Of a stretch of 64,000 nt of DNA, positions 11,991 to 22,980 are shown in pieces. A program made the position numbers and the translations under genes. Under the pieces are notes generated by a model, which ran no database searches, was not told where the DNA came from, and worked only from the letters and a program-made list of their open reading frames with translations. The stretch is from Brachypterus glaber (taxonomy: Eukaryota; Arthropoda; Insecta; Coleoptera; Kateretidae). Each line of letters opens with the position of its first letter. Position 1 is the stretch's first letter. The stretch covers positions 107,112,893 to 107,176,892 of the forward strand of contig OY294044.1 in NCBI GenBank assembly GCA_958510825.1, given 5' to 3'.

Positions 11991-12179
11991 ATACGGCTAA
12001 TGTAATTCTTTTATTGTAAAGTTACATTAGATTCGAAAAAAAAACAATATGGTAAAATTACTCCAAAAGTGTATACTTTAAAAAAGTACTAATTACTTTT
12101 CCTACAACCTAGTTTGTAGCTAGTGAATATTTTCCACCCGTTGCCTATGGCAATATATCTCTTGTCAGAAAATGAGCAA

Positions 12180-12400
12180 ACGTCAAACACATAACCTCAA
12201 ATTGACAAAATAATTTTAAGACAATTTTTGCTTTTTTTGGATGTTTAGGGGTTAGGCCGTAGGAAAAATAGTATACATACCTCGAAACAAACCTATTTCA
12301 ATGCACTTCGGGTGCTTTTTTTACACGGCTGCGCCTCTTTAAAAAATAAGCACTCTCGTGAGCTGAAAACTAGGTTAGCAAACACGGTGCGTAATATTCT
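12180..12400 (+). repeat. Interspersed repeat family K, copy 1
   Basis: It shares CATAACCTCAAATTGACAAA, GTAGGAAAAATA and AAAACTAGGTT with 25620-25825. It includes a GCACTTCGGGTGC hairpin and a partner string AAGCACTCTCGTGAGC. The superfamily is unknown. Confidence 0.7.
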
Positions 12401-12436
12401 ATTTTTTGTATAAAATTAAAAAGTACCTTCTAAAAT

Positions 12437-12691
12437 CAAGGGCATAGATGTTTTCTTCTATGGGGTAAAAACCAAAAAACTTGGCGCTCCTACAAAAAAA
12501 AAAAATAGGAGCCCGTACAATAAAAATTGGCGCCCACAAAAAATACCCTCAAGAAAAAAGCTTTGTCCCTAACGGTTTCTGTCAAACTTGGCGCTCAACC
12601 CAATTACCCCCACTCGCCCGGTAAAAAAATTGGCGCCCGATCCTATGGGGGGGGGGTAATTACCCCCATTACCCCCTCATCTACGCCCTTG
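12437..12691. mobile_element. hAT MITE with perfect 8-bp target duplication
   Basis: The inverted ends are CAAGGGCATAGATG and CATCTACGCCCTTG. The octamer TCTAAAAT flanks both sides (12429-12436 and 12692-12699), the diagnostic hAT target-site duplication. The interior is unusual: it alternates C-rich TACCCCCA and TTGGCGCC motifs, a homopolymer A run at about 12493 and a G run at about 12648. A short frame inside is not a gene. Confidence 0.92.
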
Positions 12692-12959
12692 TCTAAAATA
12701 CTGTTAAATCACATTATAAATAATTTAAATCAACCTAGCATTAACCGACATGTAATTTTCTGTAAAATTACATAGACAGTAATTGATAATAGATGTAAAT
12801 TAATGTTATTCTATGTAATTTTAAATAATTTTGAATAAATTTTTTTATTATTGTTGTAATTTTGTGTAATTTTAGTTCTTAAAAAAAAAAATACCAGCCT
12901 TTAACATTATTTTACAATCTATTACACAATGTATAAAATGCTAACTCACTTCAGCAATC

Positions 12960-13318
12960 AACGCGTTGCAACGCCCAGCCCAAACCCCTGGACTTGGAAA
13001 CTTGAAATTTGGACAGTTTGTTCCTTTTATCATGTAAGCACCCACTAAGAAGCTATTTTTCGAAATTCAACACTTAAGGGTGTGAAACGGGGGTTGAAAG
13101 GTTTTTTAGACCTCTTAATCTAGAATCTTCATATTTGGCAAAAATGTTCTTTATCGAAATCAAAAAGATACGTGTTTCAAGATTTTTCGATATTCGACCC
13201 CTGAGGTGGTAAAAATCGTCATATTTAAGTTAATTATTTTAGTATTAGACCTTTTTAAAAAGTGTGAGTATCTCAGAGACCTCTTAGTTTACAATCTCGA
13301 TATTTGGCAAAAATGTTC
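12960..13318 (+). repeat. Degenerate tandem-like repeat
   Basis: TTGGCAAAAATGTTCTTTATC occurs at about 13135 and 13305. Associated phrases are GAAACGGGGGTTGAAAGG and GACCTCTTA, also present twice. It looks like two diverged ~170-bp units related in style to family D. Copy B1 is inserted at its right end. Confidence 0.65.
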
Positions 13319-13642
13319 TTTATCCAATACATACAGATAATAAGACAATTACCAGCTTTATTTTAAATAGATAAACTCAATAATAACCCCCGCGTGGCTT
13401 TTACTTTATTGAGTGGATAATTATTTATTTTACCCACTTGTCAAATTATTTTTTTGTAAATGTCATTAAAATTTTTAATAAAAATATGAATTCCTAAGCT
13501 ATTTATTGGATAAAACCTTGTATGGCTCTCATGGGTAAACCGATATTGCCCTCTCGAAAATTAACCTGCTTGGCTGACGCCTCGCAGGTTAATTTTCTCA
13601 TGGGCAATATCTTACTTTACCCAGTAGTACCATAAATAACTA
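13319..13642 (+). mobile_element. Repeat family B, copy 1
   Basis: Five copies of this ~330-bp unit lie in the window (13319, 23875, 26447, 30989, 46354). It starts TTATCCAATACATACAG, has an inner TATTGGATAA (complement of the start) after ~200 bp, then a long imperfect palindrome from TATGGCACTCATGGGTAAAC to TTTACCCACTAGTACCATA. The palindrome centre is AATTAACCTGC/GCAGGTTAATT. It is non-autonomous, and the superfamily is not settled by the ends. Confidence 0.88.
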
Positions 13643-13849
13643 TTTGTACCTAAATCTAAAAGTACACACTGTATAAGTCTAGCTTAATGTAAGACTAGCT
13701 TTAGCTTGGAATTAAACTATCAAGATTATTTTACGACCTAATCTCCCATGTCTTCCCTGAAGGCATGCAATTACAATTCAAGCTCGGTTTTCAACAATAA
13801 AGCATTGTTTTATCAGAAACATTTCTGCCCGTGTGTTATTAACAGTAGT

Positions 13850-13945
13850 CGGCGTAAACTCAGTTATGACTCATCAACACAGAAACATAGGCTTACGGAA
13901 TAATTTTGCCGAATTATGAGGGAAATTTTTATAAAGGTCACTTTC
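13850..13945 (-). repeat. Interspersed repeat family E, fragment
   Basis: This is the reverse complement of the end of the copies at 21178 and 44660 (TCATAATTCGGCAAAATTAT, GCCTATGTTTCTGTGTT, GATGAGTCATAACTGA). Only the terminal ~95 bp are retained. Confidence 0.75.
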
Positions 13946-15072
13946 CCAAATCTAAAAGAAAGCTTTACCCCTGACAGTCAAATTTTGTTGACTGAAAAAA
14001 TTTTGCTGACTGAAATAAAGGTCTGAAAAATTCCCAACTCAAAAAAGCTTTACTACCCCCGACCGTAAATCTTTGATGACAAATAAAAGGTCCTTGCCTT
14101 GAAAAATTAAATTAAAAATAATACTAATTAATTTTCTGTTTTGTGAGAATTTTAATTCATTATTTAAAAACGATTTTGTTTATTAATTTAATAATAAAAT
14201 CAATCAGTTTACATTACTCGCAGTATTATTTTTTAATGTAGAGTAGCTTCTATTTTGACTTGAGCACCCCCTGTGGGGGTGCTTAGAGCTCATTTCGCCA
14301 GGGGGTGCTCAAAATCATGCCAGGGGGTGCTAAGCACCCCCCAGTTACGGGCCTGTCTTTAACGCCAAAGGGCGTATCTTTTTTTTCTAGCGCGTTATTG
14401 TTTTATGGGCAAAGTGGTTCGAAAAATCAAATTTTTGTTTAGCATATTATGACCTTAAAATAACAGTGTCATTATGACACTATGTGCCGCTGTCTTTTGT
14501 TTTTATTTTGGGTTTGTTTTTATACGAGCACAATTATTAAATAATTCAACGAATTTTTTGATGAACATACTTTCACTGAAAAATAATTGCCTCAACAATG
14601 TTTTTTTTTTTTTGAAAAAGTCGTATCTTCCAGTAGCGGACTGGCCAAGCAAGGTCGCGGCAAAAGCGAAAGAAATTTTAAAAAAGTTAAAAAAAAGTTG
14701 AAGAGACTCAATTGTTTTTTTTTAATTAAGGTACACTTTCATCTCATTAGTTCCTGAGTTATGTTGTGATAAATATTGCTCTAAGTCAGCGATTTACTCG
14801 TAGTAGTAGTAGTAAATTTTTGGGACCAAATCCGGACAACTAGGCGGCCACTTATGGCCCTTTTTGTCACCCCAAGCAATCCCAACCATTTACTAATTTG
14901 AGTCCTCCTTAAATTTGCCCGTCCTTTCAATAAAGGTCAGGATATTGGCCCAGGGGAGGTCTCTTAGTTCCTCTTAGTTGAGTCTTTTGAGTTTTAAAGA
15001 CTTGAAACCTGATCCTGTCGTATCTCACATACTCAGCTAAGCTAGCTGTCAAATCAATTTTTTTTTCGAACT

Positions 15073-15286
15073 ATGGTCTGTTTTTTCAAGCAAGATAGTA
15101 CATTAAAAATCGCACAGTAAATATTTTTACAACAAGTTTGAATAGTATATGTTTGTGTATAGAATATAGTTATGTTTTATAAAATAAACTACTCAGTATA
15201 TTCGCACATCCAATATTCGAATCTGTTTTGAAAATATTTATTGTGCGATTTTTAATTTACTATCTTGCTTGATGAAACAGACCATA
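15073..15286. mobile_element. MITE family T, copy 1
   Basis: Inverted arms start TATGGTCTGTTTTTTCAAGC and contain GATAGTACATTAAAAATCGC. The complement lies at 15232-15286, and TA is present at both ends. The second copy (39479-40450) is split by another MITE. Confidence 0.85.
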
Positions 15287-15353
15287 GTTACATAGTAGAT
15301 ATTGAATTTGGTTTTATATTAAAACGTACACCTTATAAGGTGCCCCTAAGCTT

Positions 15354-15440
15354 AGGGGCCGTTCATAAAATAAGTCACACCTTTGGGGGGGGGGGTTGGA
15401 CTTTTGTGACGAAGTGTGACTTGGGGAAAGGGGAAAATTT
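15354..15440 (+). repeat. Single end of a G-rich TIR element
   Basis: GGGGCCGTTCATAAAATAAG, then GTCACACC, a run of 11 G and GTGACGAAGTGTGACTTGGGG. The layout resembles the ends at 54389 and 55140 and a decayed relative at 17605-17690 (GTGACGTCACATAGGGGGG). I could not find the partner end, so the element is truncated. Confidence 0.55.
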
Positions 15441-15756
15441 TATTGACCTACTCAAAATTAATCTTTTACATTCTGATAATCAGAATTTTTTAGAATTATT
15501 TTTTATTTGTCTAATTATAATTTATAATTTGTCTAAATATAATTAATTAATTAATTAATAATTATTGATTTATTTGAACAATATACAGTGTCATGGAGAG
15601 CCCCAAATAAGCATATGCTTGTGCTAGGGCCTCTCCATTAATTTTGAATAAAAATTACAATAAATATTTTATCTAATCTGGAAATTAATCCATGTTTTGT
15701 TAAAAAATAATGTGTGACTCCTTATAGTGAAGTTAAATGTTAACTAGGTTAAAATT

Positions 15757-16905
15757 TATTTTTTTCACTACCAGCCTAAAACCACATCTTTATTACTGTT
15801 CTTTTCATTGGTAGAAATATTATTTCTCTACCTATGACGTCAGAGGTTCTAAAAATAATGAAATTGCACCATGGTTAATAATGAATTTTTATTCAGCTGT
15901 TTTGGCATCTGAAGTTTCAGTTAATTATTAAATCACGTTGCTATTTACAAGTGTCTTTAGGCACCAAATTTATTTATTGCATGATAAATTCAAAAATATT
16001 AACTAAATATAGTACCTATATTAATGGGAGGCATAGCGTAGTGGCTAGCGCGTATGTATAGCAAGTCTACTATCGTGAGTTCGATTCTCACTGGCGCCGA
16101 TTTGCCTTTTTCAGTTAATTAATAATTGAAATTTGGCGAAGGCGCTAAGTGAAACGGACATTCCCTAGAAACTGGTTCGAAAGTCAGTATAAGCCGGTGG
16201 TTCCCTCTACTACTAGCCCACACAAGTCCTGGACTTAGGGGATGCTTGATTAAGTAGAATAGTACGAGGTTAAACAAACAAACAAACAAACAAACAAACA
16301 ATATATGTAGTACCTATAAAACATGTTTTACAAAAAACACTTCGAAAAGTAAAAATCATTGGTCCATCATATTCAACCATAGACTATACAACCCATATAT
16401 TACCGTAAGGATCATAGATTACTAGAGGTACAACCCCCATATATTGATTTTTGAGGCAGTAGATTCTACCTCACAGTTTTTGCCTGTCCCCTTTTTTCTG
16501 GAGGAGTACCAGAATCATCACTTTGCATTTCACTTTCCATTTTTATATATTTTATTACACTTAACACGGAAACACTTTCTAACTTAATAATTTTAGCAGA
16601 TCACCAGAAAATTTCTGCCAGAAATGTCAAGTTATTCATTTGTTTTTTTAATGGCCGCGAACGGCCAGCGTGATATTTTAAATTTATAAGCGTTTTCATT
16701 AAAATTTAGTAAAATAAATAAATAAATAAATAAATAAATAGCTAATTTATTGTACTGGTAGTGAAAAAAATACTATATTTTCCACGTGAGTGAAGATTTA
16801 ACATTTTAGACCGCGTCTTGCGGGCTTCGCGCTGGCGCGCTCATCCCGCAATTTGACGCAGGTCAAAAATGTTAAACTTCTCTCACTTGGTAAATAATGT
16901 ACTAT
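15757..16905. repeat. Foldback repeat pieces related to family L
   Basis: TTTTTTTCACTACCAG (15757) and CTGGTAGTGAAAAAAA (16754) form an inverted pair that brackets the SINE at 16026. Next to the right copy is a foldback at about 16785-16905 with TTAACATTTTAGACCGCG, a GGCTTCGCGCTGGCGCG core and GGTCAAAAATGTTAAAC. The CACTACTAG motif is also the end motif of family L at 34239 and 62381. The outer limits are uncertain. An (AATA)n run sits at about 16709-16740. Confidence 0.5.
16026..16300 (+). mobile_element. tRNA-derived SINE, complete copy
   Basis: A non-autonomous retroposon transcribed by RNA polymerase III. The head has an A-box-like TAGCGTAGTGGC and a B-box core GTTCGATTC, 30-35 bp apart as in a tRNA gene. 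The body carries AAGCCGGTGG and CTACTAGCCCACACAAGTCC, and the tail is (AAAC)n at 16272-16300. AGTACCTATA lies just before the element and again just after the tail, a likely target duplication. Other copies are at 24671, 32203 (minus) and 2008 (fragment). Confidence 0.92.
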
Positions 16906-17258
16906 TATTTTAGTCAAACTTCACGTGTGATAAAATTGTTTATTAGTTCAGTTTCGTTAACTATTTACGTTAACATCATCAGATACTACTAAAATAACAA
17001 AAGGCGGAATAAGAAAAAGTGATGAAAAAAGATTTCATTAAAAAACTTACCTAATATTATAAAAACATTTTAAAAAGATGGAATTTACATTAAAATTAAA
17101 AAATTACACAATTTAAAAACAATTTAAAACTTAAAAAATAGTAATAACAAATTAAAAATGACAATGTTTGACATTTTTGTTATTTTAGTAGTATCTGATG
17201 ATGTTAAAGAAACTGCACCAATAAACAATTTTATCACACGTGAAGTTTGACTAAAATA
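16906..17258. mobile_element. Inverted-repeat element with hammerhead-like motifs
   Basis: The arms begin TATTTTAGTCAAACTTCACG and the right arm ends with the complement. Within each arm is CTGATGATGTTAA followed by GAAACTG. On the minus strand of the left arm (about 16949-16984) the two are joined by a perfect GTTAAC/GTTAAC stem with a 7-nt loop. CTGATGA-stem-GAAA is the conserved hammerhead core pattern, but I cannot find a convincing NUH cleavage triplet. The right arm has lost the stem. Confidence 0.6.
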
Positions 17259-17827
17259 AAATAAATTTTAACCTACTTAGTTAAATATTTTATCTTGGTA
17301 TAGATAGGAGATCGGCTTCTTCTAAGTCTTCCTCCAAAGTCTTAATTTTAGAAGAATTCTTTGCGTAATTTCAATTACACATGTTCTGGGAAGTTTTGTA
17401 TGCCGTTACCATAATATACTTGACTTTAAAACGGTTTTTGTACAAATAATAACTAAAATTTTGTGTCTGATATTTTCAAAACATGACATCTTTTGATAGC
17501 TGTCAATCTATCTATTCACATTTTGGCGTGAGAATTTTTCACATGTTAATTAAGGAGTTCAACAGAATCAGAAAAAATCATTTTTTTTTTACTAAAATTA
17601 GATTGTGACGTCACATAGGGGGGTGGGGGTGAAGACTTTGTGACAATGTGAACATGGGGGAGGGGGTCTAAAATCACTTAAAAAAGTGTGACGTAATAAT
17701 AGTAAAAAGGATTATTTCTCGTTATATATATTTTTGCTTTTTAAAAACTAAAAAATTAACTTTGACGGCTAAACGGACCCTTCCATCCTGATTTATTGTT
17801 TTTGCTATTCCGGGACTTCGCCGTTCC

Positions 17828-18097
17828 TACATAGAAAAAACGGATTCCTTGAACCAAGGACACGTGTTTTTGTATATGTTCAAAACCATATTCTCTTGTT
17901 TCAAGGCTGGCATTTTCTTGAACCAAAGTCAATGTCCTTGAATGAAGAGCACGGGTTTTGAAATAAAAATCTGCGCTCTTTATTCAAGGACATTGACTTT
18001 GGTTCAAGAAAATGCCAGCCTTGAAACAAGAGAATATGGCTTTGAACATATCCAAAGACACGTGTCCTTGGTTCAAGGAATCCGTTTTTTCTATGTA
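17828..18097. mobile_element. Foldback MITE family F, copy 1
   Basis: A ~270-bp near-perfect palindrome from TACATAGAAAAAACGGATTC to the complement. It contains CTTGAACCAAGGACACGTG, TTCTCTTGTTTCAAGGC and TTGGTTCAAGAAAATGCC. TA at both extremities fits a TA-targeting transposase. The 75-codon frame across it is the palindrome read through, not a gene. Confidence 0.85.
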
Positions 18098-18319
18098 TTT
18101 TTCTTTATTTACGGGCCTCTTTTTTATCGGCCCACCCTTAAGAAGCCAGTCCGCACCTGGTATCTCTGAACATAAATAATATCTTCTGGTTTATGCCAAA
18201 CATTTTTTTAATTTTTAAAATAATTTAGTCCAATTATTAAATTTTTATGGTTGTACAACTTGTATTTCTGAAAACCATAACTTGCCGGTTTCGTAGAATT
18301 GCAATTATTTTATAAATTA

Positions 18320-19345
18320 GTACGTCCATGAGAAAAAGGTCCATATTGATGATGTTCAGATGGTGCCATAGACAAGGAAAGACCTCCAAAGCCGTTGCGG
18401 AATACTGTGATAAATGTGCCTAGCGCATCTGAGATAAACTTGCACATGCGCACTACTATTGTTCTTTTTGACAAGTATTTTTAACCTTAGTTTTGTGTGT
18501 CAAGTAAAAATTGTAAAAAATTCAACAAAAAAACATAATTATCTACGAAGAAACGTCGAAATAGTTTTTTAAAATTATTTTATAAGAATTTTTCGAGGTG
18601 TGTTTGAGTTTCGGGATTTTGTACACCTACTTTGAGTACACCAGGGATTGACCCTTTGCTCTTCATAAAGCAACAATACAGGTTAGGTTTAAATTTATAA
18701 AAAAATGCAGCAAAAAAACAATTAAAACACAGTAAAAGTCGAAAAATTAACAGAAACAAACGACGATCTGACAGTACTGACAGTATAAACAAAGTAGTAA
18801 TAAATCGTCACCCCAGTGTTGGTTTGCCATATCTCTATTTTTTGGACATTTTAAGATTTTTACTGGGGGATTTTTGGAGATAAGATAAATGAATACTGGG
18901 GTGATGAATTGTTTTACGACCGACAGCATTTCACAGCTGATAGAGATGCGTACTGCGCAAGGTCAGATATATTGCGTTACGTCATTTCGCTGCCCCGTTC
19001 TGTCACAAAATAATCTTGCGCAGGCTGGACTAATGGTTCTCTTTCCTTCTCTATGAATGGTGCACTTGTTATAGAAATAGCTATTATACTGCCCTACGCT
19101 AGAAAGCAGTAACTCCATTTGTCGCAAGTACGTCCATGAGAAAAAGGCCCATATTGATGATGTTCAGATGGGGCACTTGTTATAGAAATAGCTATTATAC
19201 TGCCCTACTACGCTAGAAAGCAGTAATTCCATTTGTCGCATAGCAACGTTTTCACGTCAACTCTAATGTAATATTTTAAAAACGTTGCTATGCGACAAAT
19301 GGAGTTACTGCTTTCTAGCGTAGTAGGGTAGTATAGCACTATACT
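18320..19345. repeat. Direct repeat pair plus foldback MITE
   Basis: GTACGTCCATGAGAAAAAGG followed by CCATATTGATGATGTTCAGATGG occurs at 18322 and 19131. A foldback at about 19198-19345 pairs TACGCTAGAAAGCAGTAA and GCATAGCAACGTTTT with their complements. A one-sided piece of it also precedes the second direct repeat (19083-19130). The arrangement looks like a rearrangement involving the foldback. At 18808-18912 a weak CACCCCAGT/ACTGGGGTG pair may be another small MITE. Confidence 0.65.
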
Positions 19346-20061
19346 GCCATCATAGCTTAAAATAACGTATTAGTCTTTATCATAGGAGGCCCCGAAAAAC
19401 CGAAATTAGACAACATGGTGAATCAAAATAAAAAAGAAAGGTTAAGAATGTGTTCATATATTTGACATCCATACATTTTATGATATGAAGCAAACTAAAG
19501 TTTATTTAATAATTAATAGATAAACTTAGTTTTACAAGAAAAAACTACAGGGTGGCCCAAAAAAAAACCGTGCCCTTTTCTGATGTTCTTTTACTAATAA
19601 TTAACCTATTAAAACATTACCGCAGAGATCTATAAAAATTTTTAACGCAATAATTCTAACCTTCGGCAAATGCAGTAATAATAGGAGAGGCTCGTCGTTA
19701 TAAAAAGTTATGCGAAATAATTAGTTTTTTGCTTTAAATTTAATTTCTAAAAATCCATAGACAATAAATCTATAAAAACTAATTATTTTTGTTTAGAAGA
19801 AGAGAAAACATTAAAAAAATAAAATAAAATACTGCTTCTTTGAACTAAAAAATGCTGCTTCATCAAGATGCTATAGGGTCATACACTAAAAAAAAACAAA
19901 GGGTGCCCTAGATGCGACAATATTCAAATTTTATTGCAATTGACAATATTCTTAATTTTAAATTGATATTTTAGGGGTAAGACTTTTACTGTAAAAGTGA
20001 TATTTTGTGACTCGTCTGTAGTTGCTTGCCTCGAACATTTTATATGTGCATAAGAAAGATA
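19346..20061. other. AT-rich spacer, one orphan TIR-like end
   Basis: There is no gene. ACAGGGTGGCCCAAAAAAAA at about 19548 looks like the start of an element of the ACAGGGTG type (compare family I), but its partner end was not found. Confidence 0.4.
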
Positions 20062-20242
20062 GGGTACGTTCGAGTATTACGTAACTCACTTTTTAGACAA
20101 TTATTACCACCCCTGTAACGCATTTTTCGTATATTTGCCTATACCATTGACATAAATGTAATGTTGGTGCTAAACGTCTTCCCAGGTAAGTTACGTCATT
20201 GACTAAGATTAACCAATGGTTACGTAATACTTGAACGAACCC
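20062..20242. mobile_element. MITE family S, diverged copy, ATA TSD
   Basis: The ends GGGTACGTTCGAGTATTACG and TTACGTAATACTTGAACGAACCC are flanked by ATA. The interior retains CCTATACCATTGACAT. It is older than the 8352 copy, judged by several end mismatches. Confidence 0.8.
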
Positions 20243-20480
20243 ATATCCGCAAAAATTTGCATCATGGTAACTCTAGAACGGTTTGTGACAAAGAATTCAA
20301 ATAAGGAGCATTAAAATGTTTTCTAGGATTTTTTTTTTCAGTAAAAATGCGGGTGATGTAAAAGGGTTAAGGGGGCTGAACACTAATATTGATTTGTTTT
20401 GGACTTTTAACTAACGACTCGTAAGAAAATAAAATTGCTTGAAAAAAGTGAGAATCCTACTCTATGTTTTTAATTTTTTT

Positions 20481-20986
20481 TTTCTATTTTGCGACTCTTA
20501 TAAGCTCATAATCACACGTATTTTGCGTGTTCTTATAGGCCCATAAGAGGTCTCTACTTTTTTTTCTATTGGGTTGGCAACATACAAAAGCCTATCTTTT
20601 GACGTTTTGCGTGCAAATGTCAATGTCGATTAAAGTTTAATTTTTTACAAAATTTTGTGTTTGGGTTATTTTTTACCGTGTTAAAATTGTGGACTGGTTA
20701 ATTGCAGTGAAAAAGATATGACTGTAAAATATATCAAAATATCATTTGTTCTTAGAATTTTAAACATAGTGTAAACTGTAATGCCAACCCAAAACAAAAA
20801 TCCCTAAATCAGTCATCAATTTATATGTAAGTTTTTTAAATTTTAGAGTAAAATAGAAAAAATTGTATAAAGCACTCGTTTCATAACACGTTTTTAGAGC
20901 ACTAGTACGTTAGAAAACTCGCCGCAAGCGGCTCGTTTTCTAAACTTGTACTCGTGCGTTATGAAACTAGTACTTTAATATAATAT
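20481..20986 (+). mobile_element. Repeat family C, copy 2, with terminal foldback
   Basis: An uninterrupted copy: TCTATTTTGCGACTC start, TTGCGTG hairpin, GGGTTGGCAAC, then the GCAAAATAGAAAAA closure at about 20850. A ~110-bp foldback follows (CACTCGTTTCATAACACG, GCCGCAAGCGGC centre, GTTATGAAACTAGTACTTTA). The foldback stays attached in copies 2, 3 and 4, so it is part of the unit. Confidence 0.85.
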
Positions 20987-21177
20987 AATAATCCTAGACT
21001 TCTTGAGGTCTGTTAAGTGTACGAGGAGAGAATAAAAATTAGCATAATGCTTATCCAACACATTTTTCTTTGCCGTAGGAAGTGTATATTTATTCGTCGC
21101 CCATAAAACGCATCCTACCTACACACATACTGACTTGATAGAAATAATCTACAAAGAATTTGTCTACTCACGAAATA

Positions 21178-21482
21178 GCGAAGCTCGTTTTATCAGCAGT
21201 CATCGGCGCATTTCCAGTGCTCGCATAGGCGCCTCGTCGATTCTTTCGTTGACGCGAGGTTTTAAATATTTACATTTTTATTTTCTTCGAAAAACACCGA
21301 TATATTTACATATTTATAGTTAATATGTATATTCAATATTGTTGTGTGTAACAAATTAGTCATCAAATGTTTCGATTTAGTGACCTTTATAAAAATTTCC
21401 CTCATAATTCGGCAAAATTATTCCGTAAGCCTATGTTTCTGTGTTTATTTTTAACGTTGATGAGTCATAACTGAATTTATTC
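21178..21482 (+). repeat. Interspersed repeat family E, copy 2
   Basis: It shares TTTCCAGT.CTCGCATAGGCGCC, GTTGACGCGAGGTTTTAAAT, AAAAACACCGATATAT and CTCATAATTCGGCAAAATTA with 44660-45065. It is non-coding as far as I can see. Confidence 0.8.
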
Positions 21483-21825
21483 CGATTAATGTTTATCAGA
21501 TAAGAGGTTGTACTTTTGTATTTTGCTTTTTTATTTTTCTTTTTTTAAATTATTTTTATTTTTTTAAATTATTTTTCCCGCCCACGGCCCAATGGCCCAT
21601 TGCCCCATAGTTTCCACTTGGCTGACTTTACCTTACTTAAGTTTTTATCACATTGTCCCAACATTCAGAGAAAATAAGACCTTTTTATGGTTTAACGTTA
21701 ATAATCTATCTAAAATCAGTAACTACACCATGGCTATGGTGCTTGTTCAAATTAACCTGTTTATTAAAAAATTACAGAGGTCACATGACCCTTTTAAAAA
21801 CGTTTCGCCCAATAAATTACACAGA

Positions 21826-22790
21826 CCCACAAAAAAAATTCTGAGTCTTGGATTCCAATATTATATTCCTATGTATTTTTTTCCGCTAAAACTGAATCCG
21901 CAACCCGTTTAACCCCTACACGTCAGGTTTTTGACATAACCTCAAAAAATACCCGAAAAACTACTGAAACCGCTAAAATCATCTACCACTGTCACCCCCC
22001 TCTCTCAAAATTGCTAATTCTATAACCCCAGAACCCCATAATCCCCTAACCTCATAATACCATAGCCGCATAACCTCAAAACCCCTCATTAAGTAGAAAA
22101 ATCTAGTTTGGGAAAACAGAACAAAATCTTCAGTTTTTTTTGTGGAACCTTAGTCATAAGCAAGTAACTCTATAACCCCAAAATCCCCTAACAACATAAC
22201 CTCAAAATCCCTTTGTTTTGTAACCACATATACTATATCCCTTTAATCCTGTTATCCTATTCTGTGGAGAAGTCCGGTTAAAAAAATAATGAAGTAGACC
22301 TTGATTCATGACTTCACTTACAAAACTCTTATGATTTAGAGAACCGGACTTCTCCACAGAATAGGATGATGGAGTTAAGAGGTTATAATATATGGGGTTA
22401 CGGAGTGAAGGGGTTAGGAGGTGTGATGGGATTTTAGGGTTATACAGTTACTTATTCATAACTGTTCTACAAGAAAATTTCACGTAATTGTTCTGTTTTT
22501 CCGAACCAGATTTTTCTGCTTAATGAGGTTACGGGGTTTTAAGGTTATGGAGTAATGGTATTCCGAGGTTAGGGGATTATGGGGTTACGAAATTAGGAAT
22601 TTGGAGGAAGGGGGTGAAATTGGTTTGGAGTAGATGATTTTAGCGGTTTCAGTAGTTTTTCGAGTGTTTTTTGAGGTTATGTCAAAATCCTGACGTGTAG
22701 GGGTTAAACGGATTGCGGATTCAGTTTCAGCGGGAAAAAATACATAGGAATATCATATTGGAATCCAAGACTCGCAATTTTTTTTTGTGG
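21826..22790. mobile_element. Giant palindrome built of degenerate short repeats
   Basis: The left arm (21826-22280) and right arm (22342-22790) are imperfect reverse complements around a 61-bp loop. The outer ends are CCCACAAAAAAAATTC and its complement, followed by GAGTCTTGGATTCCAAT and TATTCCTATGTATTTTTT. The arms are filled with a loosely repeated 8-11-bp phrase (AACCCCATAA, CCCCTAACCTC and variants). The inner ends are the strong pair TTCTGTGGAGAAGTCCGG/complement. The structure resembles Foldback elements of flies, whose long arms consist of short tandem repeats. It has no coding capacity. Confidence 0.85.
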
Positions 22791-22980
22791 GCCGGTGTTA
22801 TTTTATTTTTGGTTTAAATTGATGTTTACATTTTAAGTAAACAAACTGTACAAGAAAACTCAGTGTGTCGAACTAAAAGGGAATAACGGCGAACCGTGAT
22901 TATGTTTTGTTTTGTGATTCCTACAACTTTTAAGTTTAAAGTTTAACTTAAAAGTTCCTAGATCAATAAAAAAAGGCTCT

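Larger units (their letters stand above)
14631..18159. mobile_element. Possible old hAT element with many nested insertions
   Basis: The left end CAGTAGCGGACTGGCCAAGC and the right end AAGCCAGTCCGCACCTG are inverted repeats. Flanking octamers are GTATCTTC and GTATCTCT (6 of 8 match, the first six identical). This fits a diverged hAT insertion of about 3.5 kb. No transposase frame survives. The interior contains later insertions (TA-flanked MITEs, SINE, foldbacks). Related ends occur at 42558 and 44108. The end pairing is inferred and could be coincidental. Confidence 0.5.

Noticed and set aside
16026..16110. Functional tRNA gene
   Set aside because: A and B boxes are present, but no full cloverleaf is apparent, and the sequence continues into a SINE body with an (AAAC)n tail.
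17942..18169. 75-codon frame
   Set aside because: It is the foldback MITE read through its palindrome.
21592..21912. 106-codon frame MAHCPIVSTWLTLPY...
   Set aside because: It runs into the left arm of the giant palindrome and shows no domain or conserved pattern.
22020..22250. Interstitial telomere repeat (CCTAA)n
   Set aside because: The ACCCCATAAC-like phrases vary in length and sequence and are confined to palindrome arms. No run of perfect TTAGG/CCTAA units exists.
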